NCBI GenBank assembly: GCA_021848345.1
Contig: JAJZUV010000023.1
Coordinates: 1 to 41,232 of the forward strand
Length of the DNA stretch: 41,232 bases
Direction of reading: 5' to 3'
DNA from: Pseudomonadota bacterium
GTDB taxonomy: Bacteria > Pseudomonadota > Gammaproteobacteria > Burkholderiales > Burkholderiaceae_C
Each line of letters begins with the position of its first letter. Position 1 is the stretch's first letter. The notes under the pieces are model-generated. The model saw only the letters and a program-made list of their open reading frames with translations, ran no database searches and was not told the origin of the DNA. This document shows positions 19,511 through 28,229 of the stretch, one piece after another. The position numbers were made by a program, and so were the translations under genes.

Positions 19511-20271
19511 TCATGCAAACTCCACCCATGCACGATGCCGCGCGCAGTGGCACCCTCGCGATCGTCCTGCTCGCGCTTTGCGCCTTTGCCGGCGCGGCGG
19601 AGCGCGCTCCATTGCCCGGCGCCTCCGGCCCGCCACAGGTAGAAATCGGCAAGGTCAATGTCTTTGGCATCGACGAGCTTCCGCCAGCCATGCGAGAGGA
19701 GGCGCGCCAAGCGATGCGTCTCGCCGCCCAACGCGACCTTGGTGGATTCCACTTTGATGAGGTGGCCGAGGACGACTGGCAGTGGCCCGAGCCGGCGGAA
19801 GCGCTCTACCCGACCTTCAGCAGCATGAACCAGGGGCGTGTATTGATCCACCCCAGAGACCTTACCGAAACAGGGCTTTCGGCGTTTCGCTTTCTCGGAC
19901 TGAGAGACAACACGGCCCGCCCGGGCGAACCCGTGCTGACGATCGGCCGCGACTTCGAACGCCCTGACGGGGTCGTCATCGAACTTGGGGAAAACGAACT
20001 CGACGGTCGCGGCGCGGCCGTGATGGTGCGCGAACTCATCCACGACTGGGTCGGCCCCTGGCCGGCCGTGTTCAGCGTGCAGCGCGCTCCCTCGGGGCGG
20101 GTGCGCTCGGTACTCGACTGGGCCGACGACGGCACCGACTTCACCTTGATGGTTCTGGACGACGTACGCCGCCCGAGGGCTTCGACGGTCTACGACAAGG
20201 CGTGGATGTTCGACCTCGCGCGCCAGATCGAGGCCGCACCCCGTGCCGGGCCCGGCGAGGACAGGCACTGA
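19504..20271 (+). CDS. unrecognised exported protein, 255 residues
   Basis: I do not recognise this family. The N-terminus has a clear signal peptide (GTLAIVLLALCAFAGAAE). The mature region is acidic and mixed alpha/beta, with segments such as VFGIDELPPAMREEARQAMRLAAQR, shown here only as landmarks, and a WADDGTDFTLMVLDD strand near residue 215. No transmembrane helix follows the signal. Two starts are possible, ATG 19504 and ATG 19513; both keep the signal peptide. The 7-bp overlap with the preceding exported protein suggests that they work together, perhaps as a periplasmic complex. It is convergent with the PNPOx-like gene. Confidence 0.65.
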   Translation: MVIMQTPPMHDAARSGTLAIVLLALCAFAGAAERAPLPGASGPPQVEIGKVNVFGIDELPPAMREEARQAMRLAAQRDLGGFHFDEVAEDDWQWPEPAEALYPTFSSMNQGRVLIHPRDLTETGLSAFRFLGLRDNTARPGEPVLTIGRDFERPDGVVIELGENELDGRGAAVMVRELIHDWVGPWPAVFSVQRAPSGRVRSVLDWADDGTDFTLMVLDDVRRPRASTVYDKAWMFDLARQIEAAPRAGPGEDRH

Positions 20272-20294
20272 GATCCCCCGCCCGCGCGGGCCGC

Positions 20295-21005
20295 TCACTC
20301 CCCGAAGGTCGCGCGGTGCGCCTCGGCCAGCAACTCGTCCAGGTGCCGTCCGGCCTGATAGGCCGCCAGGTGCTCCGGGCGCGCGACGCCGGGCCTCACC
20401 TCGGGGCACGGGCTCGGCGTACCCAGCACCGTGTGCAAGGGGATCAGCTCGGCGTGGATGGGCAGTCGGGCGTCCTCGGGATCGTCGTCGACGCCCTTGG
20501 CCCGCTGTTTCGCCGACGCGCGCTCGATGTCCATCGCCACCACGCTCGTGGCCTTCAGCTCGCCGGGCGTGGTCTCGCGCAGGCCGGCCGAGCGCCCGGG
20601 GAAGAACCGCTCGACCATCATGGTCAGCGCGCGCCGTCGTTCCTGCTCGTCGGACACCAGCGCGGCGCGCCCGAAGGCCATCACCGACCGGTAGTTGGCC
20701 GAGTGGTGAAAGCCGCTGCGTGCCAGCACCAGGCCGTCCAGGTGGGTGACCGTGACGCACACCGGCACGCCCGCGGACTGCTGGCGCAACATGCGGCTGG
20801 CGCTCGATCCGTGCCAGTACAGGCGCGTGCCCTCGCGCCAGAACAGCGTGGGCGTGGCATAGGGCTGGCCGTCGATCACATAGGCCACGTGGGCCAGCGC
20901 CGCCGCGTCCAGGATGGCATGCACCCGGGCATGGTCGTAGGAGGCGCGCTCGTGCATGCGCTTGACGCGGTTGACGGCATCGACGGGATAGCTGGGATGG
21001 TCCAC
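20295..21005 (-). CDS. pyridoxamine 5'-phosphate oxidase-like flavin-binding protein
   Basis: This 236-residue protein has the split-barrel FMN-binding fold of the PNPOx-like group (Pyridox_ox_2 type). Landmarks are RASYDHARVHAILDAA near residue 20, GQPYATPTLFWREG, then LYWHGSSASRMLRQ, the usual flavin-phosphate contact region, and HHSANYRSVMAFGRA. Members reduce small electron-poor substrates or simply bind flavin; this one should not be taken as vitamin B6 synthesis. The GTG at 21005 gives about 15 residues before the RASYD block, as in homologues. It follows the cupin gene by 17 bp in the same direction, so the two likely share a transcript. Confidence 0.8.
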   Translation of the reverse strand: MDHPSYPVDAVNRVKRMHERASYDHARVHAILDAAALAHVAYVIDGQPYATPTLFWREGTRLYWHGSSASRMLRQQSAGVPVCVTVTHLDGLVLARSGFHHSANYRSVMAFGRAALVSDEQERRRALTMMVERFFPGRSAGLRETTPGELKATSVVAMDIERASAKQRAKGVDDDPEDARLPIHAELIPLHTVLGTPSPCPEVRPGVARPEHLAAYQAGRHLDELLAEAHRATFGE

Positions 21006-21022
21006 GGACGGCTGGGGCGAGT

Positions 21023-21352
21023 TCAACGAAGCAGGGCGATGGTAACCAGCGCCGAAGCGTCCTCGGTGGCCACCAGCCCGTGCACGCACTCGCCCGGCAG
21101 GTACATCAGCTGCCCGGCGCGCAGCGGGTGGCTGCGGCCGTCGGCGCTGACGTCCAGCGCGCCGTCGAGGCAGTGAATGGTGATGTCGCCGGAGACCTTG
21201 TGCGGCGCCATCTGCTCGCCGGCGCGCAGTACGAGACGCACGACTTCCAGGTCCCGTGCCTTGAACAGGGCCTTGCTGCGCTCACCCTGCATGCCCCGCC
21301 CGAGCGGCCCCACGTCGACGGCCTGGGCGGGACTTGCGTGATCGATGGCCAT
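21023..21352 (-). CDS. small cupin-domain protein
   Basis: This 109-residue single-domain cupin has the double-stranded beta-helix pattern: GEQMAPHKVSGDITIHCLDG for motif 1 and LRAGQLMYLPGECVHGL for motif 2. Metal-binding positions are partly kept, with His in MAPH and in CVHG; the Glu of motif 1 is not obvious. AAGGAG lies 6 bases before the ATG at 21352. It sits between the lipoate synthase gene and a PNPOx-like flavoprotein on one strand. Similar small cupins sense or bind small molecules; no specific role can be given. Confidence 0.8.
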   Translation of the reverse strand: MAIDHASPAQAVDVGPLGRGMQGERSKALFKARDLEVVRLVLRAGEQMAPHKVSGDITIHCLDGALDVSADGRSHPLRAGQLMYLPGECVHGLVATEDASALVTIALLR

Positions 21353-21396
21353 GACGATCTCCTTGCATGCGGCGTGCGCACGCGCGCGACGCCGAG

Positions 21397-22347
21397 TCAG
21401 ACGCCCGCTTCGCGCGCCTGGGCGTCGGCGTGGTAGCTGGAACGCACCATCGGGCCGACCGCGGCGTGGCTGAAGCCCAGCGCCTGGGCCTCGCGTTCCA
21501 GCGCGGCGAAACCGTCCGGATCGACGTAGCGCAGCACCGGCAGGTGGTGGTTGCTGGGGGCCAGGTACTGGCCGACCGTGAGCATGTCCACCTGGTGCTC
21601 GCGCAGGTCGCGCATGACCTGCACGATCTCCTCGTCGGTCTCGCCCAGGCCGACCATCAGGCCGCTCTTGGTCGGCACCTGCGGGTGCGCCTGCTTGAAC
21701 TGCTGCAGCAGCTTGAGCGAATGCGCGTAGTCGGCCCCCGGGCGGGCCTGGCGGTACAGGCGCGGCACGGTTTCCAGGTTGTGGTTCATCACGTCGGGCG
21801 GCGCGGCCGAGAACACTTCCAGCGCGCGCTCCAGGCGCCCGCGGAAATCCGGCACCAACACTTCGATCTGCGTGGCCGGCGAGCGCTCGCGGATGGCCTG
21901 GATGCAGTCCACGAAATGCTGGGCGCCGCCGTCGCGCAGATCGTCGCGGTCGACGCTGGTCACCACCACGTAGCGCAGGCGCAGCCGGGCGATGGTGTCG
22001 GCCAGACGCTGCGGTTCCTGCGCGTCCAGCGGATCGGGACGGCCGTGGCCGACGTCGCAGAAGGGACAGCGCCGGGTGCACTTGTCCCCCATGATCATGA
22101 AGGTGGCGGTGCCGTGGCCGAAGCATTCGCCGATGTTCGGGCAGCTGGCCTCCTCGCACACCGTGACCAGCGACTGCTCGCGCAGGATGCCCTTGATCTC
22201 GTTGAAACGCGACGACGCGGGCGGCGCCTTCACGCGGATCCACTGGGGCTTCTTCAGGGCCGGCGCGTCGGCGACGATCTTGATGGGAATGCGCGCGGTC
22301 TTGGATTCGCCTTTCTGCTTCTGGCGCGGATCGATGGCTTGGCTCAT
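21397..22347 (-). CDS. lipA: lipoyl synthase
   Basis: LipA is a radical SAM enzyme that inserts two sulfurs into protein-bound octanoate to make lipoyl groups for pyruvate and 2-oxoglutarate dehydrogenases and the glycine cleavage system. The 316-residue product has both iron-sulfur motifs: [12 protein letters not shown] (Cys64, Cys69, Cys75) for the auxiliary, sacrificed cluster and CTRRCPFC (Cys90, Cys94, Cys97) for the SAM cluster. The C-terminal RSSY serine that ligates the auxiliary cluster is kept. Its ATG overlaps the lipB stop (ATGA). The cupin gene follows 44 bp downstream. Confidence 0.97.
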   Translation of the reverse strand: MSQAIDPRQKQKGESKTARIPIKIVADAPALKKPQWIRVKAPPASSRFNEIKGILREQSLVTVCEEASCPNIGECFGHGTATFMIMGDKCTRRCPFCDVGHGRPDPLDAQEPQRLADTIARLRLRYVVVTSVDRDDLRDGGAQHFVDCIQAIRERSPATQIEVLVPDFRGRLERALEVFSAAPPDVMNHNLETVPRLYRQARPGADYAHSLKLLQQFKQAHPQVPTKSGLMVGLGETDEEIVQVMRDLREHQVDMLTVGQYLAPSNHHLPVLRYVDPDGFAALEREAQALGFSHAAVGPMVRSSYHADAQAREAGV

Positions 22348-23207
22348 GAGCTTCGGAGTTGGGAATGGCCGCCGGCGCCCGCGCCCTGCGCGCGCTCCAG
22401 GTCCTCGGCCAGCATCGCCAGTTCGGTGGCGAAACACATCGCCACCGCGTCGGGCAGCGCATGCACGCCCAGCGTGGCCAGGTCGACGCTTTCCAGGCCG
22501 CGGTAGCCGCAGGGGTTGATGCCGGCGAAGGGGCGCAGGTCCATGTCGACGTTGATGGACACGCCGTGGTAGGTGCAGCCGTTGCGCACCTTCAGGCCCA
22601 GCGCCGAGATCTTCGCGCCGGCCCGCGCATGGGGCGCGCCGACGTACACGCCGGGTGCGCTTGGGCGGCGCAGCCCGACCACGCCGTGGCGGGCCAGGGT
22701 GCGGATCACCGCCTCCTCCAGACGCTGCACGGTCTCGCGCACCATCCAGCGGCGGCGCCGCAGGTCGAACAGGCAGTACACCACCGCCTGGCCGGGCCCG
22801 TGGTAGCTGACCTGGCCGCCGCGGTCGGTCGGCACCACGGGAATGGCCCCGGGATCGAGCACATGGGAGGGGTCGGCGGCCTGGCCGAGGGTGTACACCG
22901 GCAGGTGCTCGAGCAGCCAGATCTCGTCCGGCGTGTCGGCGCCTCGCGCATCGGTGAACGAACGCATGGCGCGCCACGTGGGCAGGTAGGACTGCAGCCC
23001 CAGGCTGCGCAGCACGAATCCGCCGGGCAGGGTCTGCGCCGGCTGCGCCAGCGCGCGTCGCAGGGCCTGCTCGTCCGCGTGGGTGACACCGGCTCCGGTG
23101 CCGCGCGCGGCGAACGCGCCCGGCGATGCGGGTACCGGGCCCGGCGCGTCGGCCAGGCTTGCCTTGCCGTCGACCAACGGGGAGCCCGGATGGAAGGAAG
23201 CGACCAT
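22344..23207 (-). CDS. lipB: lipoyl(octanoyl) transferase
   Basis: LipB moves octanoate from acyl carrier protein to the lipoyl domains, the step before LipA. The [12 protein letters not shown] motif (residues 129-140), the catalytic Lys199 in AKISALGLK and the nucleophilic Cys233 in NPCGY are all present. At 287 residues it is longer than the usual 210-250: the first 60 or so residues are a Gly/Ala/Pro-rich tail of no known role. GGAGG just upstream supports the ATG at 23207; an ATG at 23216 is also possible, and so are later starts without the tail. It overlaps lipA by 4 bp. Confidence 0.95.
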   Translation of the reverse strand: MVASFHPGSPLVDGKASLADAPGPVPASPGAFAARGTGAGVTHADEQALRRALAQPAQTLPGGFVLRSLGLQSYLPTWRAMRSFTDARGADTPDEIWLLEHLPVYTLGQAADPSHVLDPGAIPVVPTDRGGQVSYHGPGQAVVYCLFDLRRRRWMVRETVQRLEEAVIRTLARHGVVGLRRPSAPGVYVGAPHARAGAKISALGLKVRNGCTYHGVSINVDMDLRPFAGINPCGYRGLESVDLATLGVHALPDAVAMCFATELAMLAEDLERAQGAGAGGHSQLRSS

Positions 23208-23339
23208 GGCCTCCATCCTACCGCGAGAATTCGGGTTTCCCCGGATTTCCGGCATGAACCGCGTTGCCAGTGTGCGTATCGGGCGAGCTACGGGTGTACA
23301 TGACCGCGGGTTCCTCGAGCACGCCGCGGAATGTCGCAA

Positions 23340-23867
23340 TCAGGCCTGTCGCTGCAACAGGCGGCCGATCATCGCGTGCAGCTCGTCCATGTTGGGGGGA
23401 CCGACATATTGCTTGACGATGCGCCCGGAGCGGTCGATGAGAAAGCTGGTCGGGGTCAGGCGCACGTTGCCGAAGGCCTTGGCCACGTCGCCGGAACGAT
23501 CCATCGCCACCGGGAAGGGCAGCTTGCCCACCGGGCCGGCGCGGGTGAAGTTCTCGACGTACTGCGGGTTGTCGTAGTCCATCGACACCGCGACCAGGTC
23601 GAATCCCCTGGGCGCGAAGGCGTCGTAGGTGCGCACCATGTTGCGCATGTCGCCCACGCAGGTGGTGCAGCTGGTGGCCCAGAACTCGACCAGCACGACC
23701 TTGCCGCGCAGGTCCCTGGAACTCAGCGTGTCGCCGCCGACCAGGTGGTATTCGACGCTGGGGGCCTTGGGATCGCGCCCGAAGGCGTTCCAGGCCAGGA
23801 CCCCGGCCGCCACGACCAGCGCGATGCCGGCGATCGCGCCCCACAGACTCTTGTTCGATGCTCGCAT
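23340..23867 (-). CDS. membrane-anchored TlpA/ResA-like thiol-disulfide protein
   Basis: This 175-residue protein has one N-terminal membrane anchor (about residues 8-28) and a thioredoxin-like domain in the periplasm. The redox motif is CTTC (Cys67, Cys70) in a WATSCTTCVGDM segment, and the cis-Pro loop follows as LTPTSFLID. This is the TlpA/ResA pattern, often used to reduce apocytochrome c or other exported thiols; the TT dipeptide between the cysteines is less common than xP. AAGGGG precedes the ATG at 23867. It lies 132 bp upstream of lipB in the same direction. A link to the cytochrome fusion in this window is possible but not shown by the sequence. Confidence 0.85.
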   Translation of the reverse strand: MRASNKSLWGAIAGIALVVAAGVLAWNAFGRDPKAPSVEYHLVGGDTLSSRDLRGKVVLVEFWATSCTTCVGDMRNMVRTYDAFAPRGFDLVAVSMDYDNPQYVENFTRAGPVGKLPFPVAMDRSGDVAKAFGNVRLTPTSFLIDRSGRIVKQYVGPPNMDELHAMIGRLLQRQA

Positions 23868-24090
23868 CGCAAACCCCTTGCCATCGCGCTGGATACCGCG
23901 CCTGCCGGCGCCGCGGGCAACGCGTCGCGGAGCCACTGCCCGCGCATCCTCGCGCCCGGATTCGCCGAGAACGAGCATTTTACGCCCTGGCGCGCGCGTG
24001 GGGGCGCCGGGGTCATGCGACGGCGGGGTGCGACGGACGGGGTGACGATGGGACCGCGCGCGGCACGGGGCCGCGCGCCACGCACGCGAA

Positions 24091-24390
24091 TTACTTCAGG
24101 TGCGCGTTGATCAGCTTGGTCATCTCGAACATGGTGACCTGCGGCTTGCCGAACACGGCGCGCAGCTTGTCGTCCGCGTTGATCATGCGCTTGTTGGCGG
24201 CATCCTGCAGCTTGGCCGCCTTGATGTGCTCCCACACCTTCTTCACCACCTCGGTACGGGGCAGCGGAGCCGCGCCGACCACCGCCGCGAGTTGCGGGCT
24301 GGGCGTCAGCGGCTTCATGAACGCCGCATTCGGCGTCCGGGCGGGTTTGGCTGCGGCCTTTTTCGCGGGGGCCGGTTTTGCAGTTGCCAT
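24091..24390 (-). CDS. stand-alone SWIB/MDM2-domain protein
   Basis: The 99-residue protein has a short Lys/Ala/Pro-rich, DNA-binding-like N-terminal tail (residues 1-22) and one SWIB domain (about 25-99). The domain shows PLPRTEVVKKVWEHIKAAKLQD and the second half INADDKLRAVFGKPQVTMFEMTKLINAHL, given as landmarks. SWIB domains come from eukaryotic chromatin-remodelling subunits; lone copies occur in Chlamydiae and some Proteobacteria, where they may bind DNA or topoisomerase. GGAG precedes the ATG at 24390. It is monocistronic. The family is sure, the role is not. Confidence 0.9.
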   Translation of the reverse strand: MATAKPAPAKKAAAKPARTPNAAFMKPLTPSPQLAAVVGAAPLPRTEVVKKVWEHIKAAKLQDAANKRMINADDKLRAVFGKPQVTMFEMTKLINAHLK

Positions 24391-24614
24391 GTCTTGTACT
24401 CCGTGAGATGCCTGAGGTGGTCGCCGCCCACGGACCGGAACGGGGTCCGGGTGCGCGCGGCGGCCCTGCTCGGCGCCCGCCCGCGAACATTCGGCTGGAC
24501 GGGCCCCGTGCGCGCATCTTATAGCCCCTCGGGCGCCAGGCAAGTGCGCACGCTCTCGGGGCTAGCGGCGGTCGGCGGCAAACGCGGTCGCCTCGAGGGC
24601 GCCTCGCGCGACGC

Positions 24615-25925
24615 TCATGCCGGCCTCATGCGGTCCATGCGCACCGGCACGAGCTGGCCCTCGCCCGCCCTGCGCGCGCCGCCCGCACCCCGCGCCGACG
24701 CCTGCGTGGCCGCGCGCAACAGCTGCGCCAGGCGCGCCACGCAAGGCTCGGCGGCCCCTGGAGGTAGCGCGGCGAAGCCCAGGCGCAGCGCGTTGCGCAC
24801 GGGCGCCGCCGACTGCGGATCGTCGGCGAAGCGGCATTGGCTGCACTCGCCGAAACTCGCGCAGCCGCCCGCGCCGGCGTCGAAGGCCTGTCCGGGCAGC
24901 ACGGGCAGGCCCTCGCGCATCGCCGGCCCGATCACCTGGGCCGCGTCCAGCGGGCACGGCAGGTTGAGCCAGAGGTGGGCGCCGCCTTGCGGGCGGGTCC
25001 ACGCGACGCCCTCGGGCATGTGGCGCCGCAATGCGCGAAGCACCGCGTCGCGGCGCTCGCGATAGCGCTGGCGCATCGCAGGCAGATGGCGCTCCAGGCA
25101 GCCGTCGCGCAACATTTCGAGCAGAACCCACTGGCTCAGGCTACCGGGCTGCCGCTCGGCGGCGCCGCGCGCCTGCGCCAGCGTGGCGACCAGACGCGGG
25201 TGCCCCGCCACCCAGCCCAGGCGCAGGCCGGGCAGACCGAGGGTGGAGAAGCTGCCCACGACCACGCCGTGTTCCACGCCGCGCGCCAGCAGCCCCGGCG
25301 CGGGCGGCGCGTCGAACCAGAGGTCGCCGTAGGACTGGTCCTCCACCAGCCAGCATGCCGCGCCGCGGAGCTGGCGCGCCAGTTCCCGCGCACGCGCCTC
25401 GGACAAGGCGCATCCGGTGGGATCGGCGCAACGCGTCTGCAGGTAGGCCATGCGCGCTCCCGGCAGGGCGTTCGCGAAGGACTCCGGATCGGGCCCCTGC
25501 TCGTCGCAGCGCAGGCCCACCAGGCGCGGCGCGTAGGCGCGCAGGGCGCGCAAGGCCCCCAGGCTGGTCGGGCGCTGCACCAGCAAGGGACTGGCGGGGT
25601 CCAGCAGGACCTTGCCCAGCAGGTCGAGGGCGTGGCGGGAGCCGGAACTGATCAGCACCTGCGACGGCTTCAGGCGCAGGCCCTGGGCGGCCAGATGCCC
25701 GCAGACCCATTCGCGCAGGGGCTCGATGCCTTCCGCGGGCCCGTACTGCAGGGCCTCGCGCGCGCGGCGCGCCAGCACGCGGCGCATGGCGCGCGACGCG
25801 GCCTCGACGGGAAAGGCGTCGGCGTCGCAGGCCTCGGCGGGCCACGCCGGGAATTCCCCGGCGTCACCGGCTTCGAGCAGTGCCACGCGCCGCGCCATCG
25901 GGGGAAGGTTGGTGGACTCGAACAT
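24615..25925 (-). CDS. aminotransferase-like fold-type I PLP protein lacking the PLP lysine
   Basis: This 436-residue protein has the class I/II (2-aminoadipate aminotransferase type) fold without any DNA-binding domain. The catalytic lysine that should anchor PLP is replaced: the FSK position in GSFSxxxLPGLRLGW is Thr228, read directly as ACC. The Asn of the usual NPTG is also changed, to Asp168 (ADPTG). Asp196 (VEDQSY), Tyr199 and the carboxylate-binding Arg381 (RLGF) remain. A Cys-rich insert near residue 365 (CASFGECSQC) is unusual. So it may still bind PLP or an amino compound but should not be a normal aminotransferase. GGAGG precedes the ATG. It is divergent from a MocR regulator with the same kind of defect. 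A pseudogene is unlikely because the frame is intact and codon use is typical. Confidence 0.85.
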   Translation of the reverse strand: MFESTNLPPMARRVALLEAGDAGEFPAWPAEACDADAFPVEAASRAMRRVLARRAREALQYGPAEGIEPLREWVCGHLAAQGLRLKPSQVLISSGSRHALDLLGKVLLDPASPLLVQRPTSLGALRALRAYAPRLVGLRCDEQGPDPESFANALPGARMAYLQTRCADPTGCALSEARARELARQLRGAACWLVEDQSYGDLWFDAPPAPGLLARGVEHGVVVGSFSTLGLPGLRLGWVAGHPRLVATLAQARGAAERQPGSLSQWVLLEMLRDGCLERHLPAMRQRYRERRDAVLRALRRHMPEGVAWTRPQGGAHLWLNLPCPLDAAQVIGPAMREGLPVLPGQAFDAGAGGCASFGECSQCRFADDPQSAAPVRNALRLGFAALPPGAAEPCVARLAQLLRAATQASARGAGGARRAGEGQLVPVRMDRMRPA

Positions 25926-25941
25926 GCGGAACCTCCAGCTG

Positions 25942-26030
25942 ACTGCGCCCCGGTGGAATGCCCGGAGTACCCGGGCGCCCCATGAGGTCACAAATTGACG
26001 CACCTTCAGCCTAGATCGACACTGCGCCCC
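25942..26030. promoter_or_regulatory. control region between the divergent PLP-fold genes
   Basis: The 157-bp gap between the two starts contains a 10-bp direct repeat, ACTGCGCCCC, at 25942-25951 and 26021-26030, and a GGTCA-N4-TTGAC inverted repeat at 25986-25999. TTGACG at 25995-26000 with GACACT 17 bp later could be the promoter of the regulator gene. MocR regulators often bind direct repeats in such gaps. All parts are weak on their own. Confidence 0.3.
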
Positions 26031-26082
26031 CGACCAATACACGTGCCCACGGTTCGCCCTTTGCTGTTTGGGTCGTTTCACC

Positions 26083-27555
26083 ATGTCACATTCCCGGCAG
26101 CGCGCCGCCCTGCCCCAAACCCTGCATCTGCAACTCGCCCAGCGCCTGCGCGAGCAGATCCTTGTCCAGTGCATTCCACCGGGGACGCGCCTGCCCTCGG
26201 TGCGCGCCTGCGCGAAGGAGCAAGGCGTGAACCCGCAGACCGTCGTGGCCGCCTACGACCTGCTGCAGGCGCAGGGCCTGGTGGAGGCGCGCGCGCGCCA
26301 GGGATTCTTCGTGCGCGGCGCCGCCATCGCCACCCCACGCTCCGACGGGGCGCACGAGGCCAAGGCCCCCTGCAGCCCGCGCCTTCCCCCGCCCACCGAG
26401 GCGACGGCGCTGCTGCGCGCGGTACTGGGTCACACCGCCCCGGTGGGCGAGGCGGGCGAGACGGACGGGCCGGCTGCGGTGCGCGCGATGCCCGGCTGCG
26501 GAAGCCTGCCCGCGCAATGGCTGCAGGCCCCGCCGCTGGCGCGCGCCTTGCGCCGTCTGCTGCGCGAATGCGACGGCGCGCGCACGGCCCAGGCCTACGC
26601 CTGCGTCGAGGGCGATCCGCGCCTGCGCGCGCAACTGGCACGCCTGCTCGCCGAGCGCGAGGTGCCGGCGCCGCCGTCCAGCCTGTTGCTGTGCAACGGC
26701 TCGACGCAGGCGCTGGATCTGCTCGCACGCGCCCTGCTGCGTCCGGGCGATGCGGTGATGGTGGAACAGCCAGGTCCCCCTCTGGCCTTCGCGCAACTGG
26801 CGCGCCAGGGCCTGTGCCTGCTGGCCGTGCCGCGCGGGGCGCAGGGCCCCGATCTGCAGCGCGTGCAGCATTGGGCGCGCAACTTGCGGCCGCGCCTGAT
26901 GCTGGTGTCGTCGCGGCTGCACAACCCCACCGGCGGCGACATCTCCACCGGCTGCGCGCATCGCCTGCTGGAACTGGCGCGCGAGCACGATTTCCTGATC
27001 GCCGAGGACGACGTCCACGCGCCGCTGTCCGATGGGGGCCCGCCGCTGCTGTCGGCGATGGACGGATTGCGCCGCACCTTGTTGTTCGGCGGTTTCTCCC
27101 AGTTGCTGGCGCCCGGCTGGCGCGTGGGCTTCATCGCCGCGCCCGGTTCGCTGGCCGAACGCCTGCGCGAAGCCAAGCTGCTGGCGGGCCTGGCCTCCCC
27201 CGCGCTCACCGAGCGCGCGCTCGCGCTGCTGCTCGAGCGCGGTGCGGTGCCGCGGCAGGCGGCAGCCTTGCGCGAGCGCCTGGCGCGCGCGCGCAGGCAG
27301 GCGGTGCACACGGCGCGCCAGTACGGCTGCCGTTTCGAGACTCCGCCGCGCGGGCTGTTCGGATGGGTGGACACCGGCGTCGATACCGAGCGCCTGGCGC
27401 TGCGCCTGCACGAGCGTGGGTACCTGATCGCGCCCGGGCGCCTGTTCGACCCGGAAGCGCGCGCAAGCACCCGCATGCGCCTGAATTTCGCCCACGCGCA
27501 GGACCCCGACTTCTGGCGCGAGTACGCGCTCGCCTTGCGCGCCTGCGCGGCCTGA
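26083..27555 (+). CDS. MocR/GntR-family regulator with aminotransferase domain lacking the PLP lysine
   Basis: This 490-residue protein joins a GntR-type winged helix (residues 12-80, LPSVRACAKEQGVNPQTVVAAYDLL region) to a fold-type I aminotransferase domain (about 120-485), the MocR layout. In MocR proteins such as GabR and PdxR the domain binds PLP through a lysine and senses amines. Here that lysine is Gln340 (CAG, in GGFSxLLAPGWRVGF). Tyr of the usual DDxY is His312, while Asp309, Asn281 (HNPTG) and Arg466 (RLNF) are kept. It therefore may sense PLP or an aldimine without a Schiff base. It likely controls the divergent aminotransferase-like gene. ATG 26083 follows no strong ribosome site; a TTG at 26068 is an alternative. 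Confidence 0.88.
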   Translation: MSHSRQRAALPQTLHLQLAQRLREQILVQCIPPGTRLPSVRACAKEQGVNPQTVVAAYDLLQAQGLVEARARQGFFVRGAAIATPRSDGAHEAKAPCSPRLPPPTEATALLRAVLGHTAPVGEAGETDGPAAVRAMPGCGSLPAQWLQAPPLARALRRLLRECDGARTAQAYACVEGDPRLRAQLARLLAEREVPAPPSSLLLCNGSTQALDLLARALLRPGDAVMVEQPGPPLAFAQLARQGLCLLAVPRGAQGPDLQRVQHWARNLRPRLMLVSSRLHNPTGGDISTGCAHRLLELAREHDFLIAEDDVHAPLSDGGPPLLSAMDGLRRTLLFGGFSQLLAPGWRVGFIAAPGSLAERLREAKLLAGLASPALTERALALLLERGAVPRQAAALRERLARARRQAVHTARQYGCRFETPPRGLFGWVDTGVDTERLALRLHERGYLIAPGRLFDPEARASTRMRLNFAHAQDPDFWREYALALRACAA

Positions 27556-27657
27556 ACCGCGCTTGCGCGGGGTCAACACCCTCGAGGGCACGTGTGCCTA
27601 GGCTGATACCGCGACCGACGCGATCCCCGCGCGGGCCATGAATCCAGGAGAAATTCG

Positions 27658-27840
27658 ATGCAATCGCCGTGGACCAACCTGCTCACCACCGATTACGGAT
27701 GGATGACCGTGGCCGTATTCGTCTTCATGCTCGGCATGGGGGTGTTCTTCGTGCTGTTCTTCCGGCGCAGGATTCGCGACGAGGAGGCCGGCACGCGCGG
27801 CAAGGGGAGCGATCCGATGAATCCGCACCGCCCGGGTTGA
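27658..27840 (+). CDS. DUF3149 single-pass membrane peptide
   Basis: This 60-residue peptide has a short polar start (about 15 residues), one membrane helix (about residues 17-36, VAVFVFMLGMGVFFVLFF) and a charged tail beginning RRRIRDEE. The LLTTDYGWMTVAVFVFMLGMGVFF pattern fits DUF3149, a family of very small inner-membrane proteins in Beta- and Gammaproteobacteria with no known role. A good AGGAGA site sits 7 bases before the ATG. It lies 102 bp after the MocR gene on the same strand. Confidence 0.8.
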   Translation: MQSPWTNLLTTDYGWMTVAVFVFMLGMGVFFVLFFRRRIRDEEAGTRGKGSDPMNPHRPG

Positions 27841-27895
27841 CGTTCAAGCGCACGCGGCGCCCCGAGGGACGCCGCGATGGGTTCGTGGGCCAGGC

Positions 27896-28171
27896 TCAGG
27901 CAGCGCAAGCGCCCTGGGCCGGCGCCTGGGCCACCCAGCGCTCGCCCATGACGGAGCCGAGGTAGTCGACCAGCAAGGGATGCTGCTGCATCGGCACGTC
28001 GGGCTCGACCTCGTAGATGGCGATGCCGTACTCGCCATGACGGCGCGCGTGCTCGCTGCGCGCCAGGCTTCGCACGGCCTGCAGACTTCCCACCGCGACC
28101 ACGTAACTGTGGCGCTCGGGTTCCCCATGCTCGAAGGCCTGGGCCAGGTAGAGGTCTCGCACCGCGTTCAT
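27896..28171 (-). CDS. small unrecognised cytosolic protein, 91 residues
   Basis: I do not recognise this protein. GGAG sits 7 bases upstream of the ATG at 28171. It has no signal or membrane segment. The central part (SYVVAVGSLQAVRSLARSEHARR) suggests an alpha/beta domain and the sequence is rich in His and Glu, unlike shadow frames in this genome. It is 58 bp downstream of the cytochrome-porin stop in the same direction and may share that transcript. Confidence 0.6.
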   Translation of the reverse strand: MNAVRDLYLAQAFEHGEPERHSYVVAVGSLQAVRSLARSEHARRHGEYGIAIYEVEPDVPMQQHPLLVDYLGSVMGERWVAQAPAQGACAA

Positions 28172-28229
28172 GTCGATCTCCAGGGTCCGGACAGGACGAT
28201 GGGTCGCGGGCCGGAGCCCGCGACCGGCC

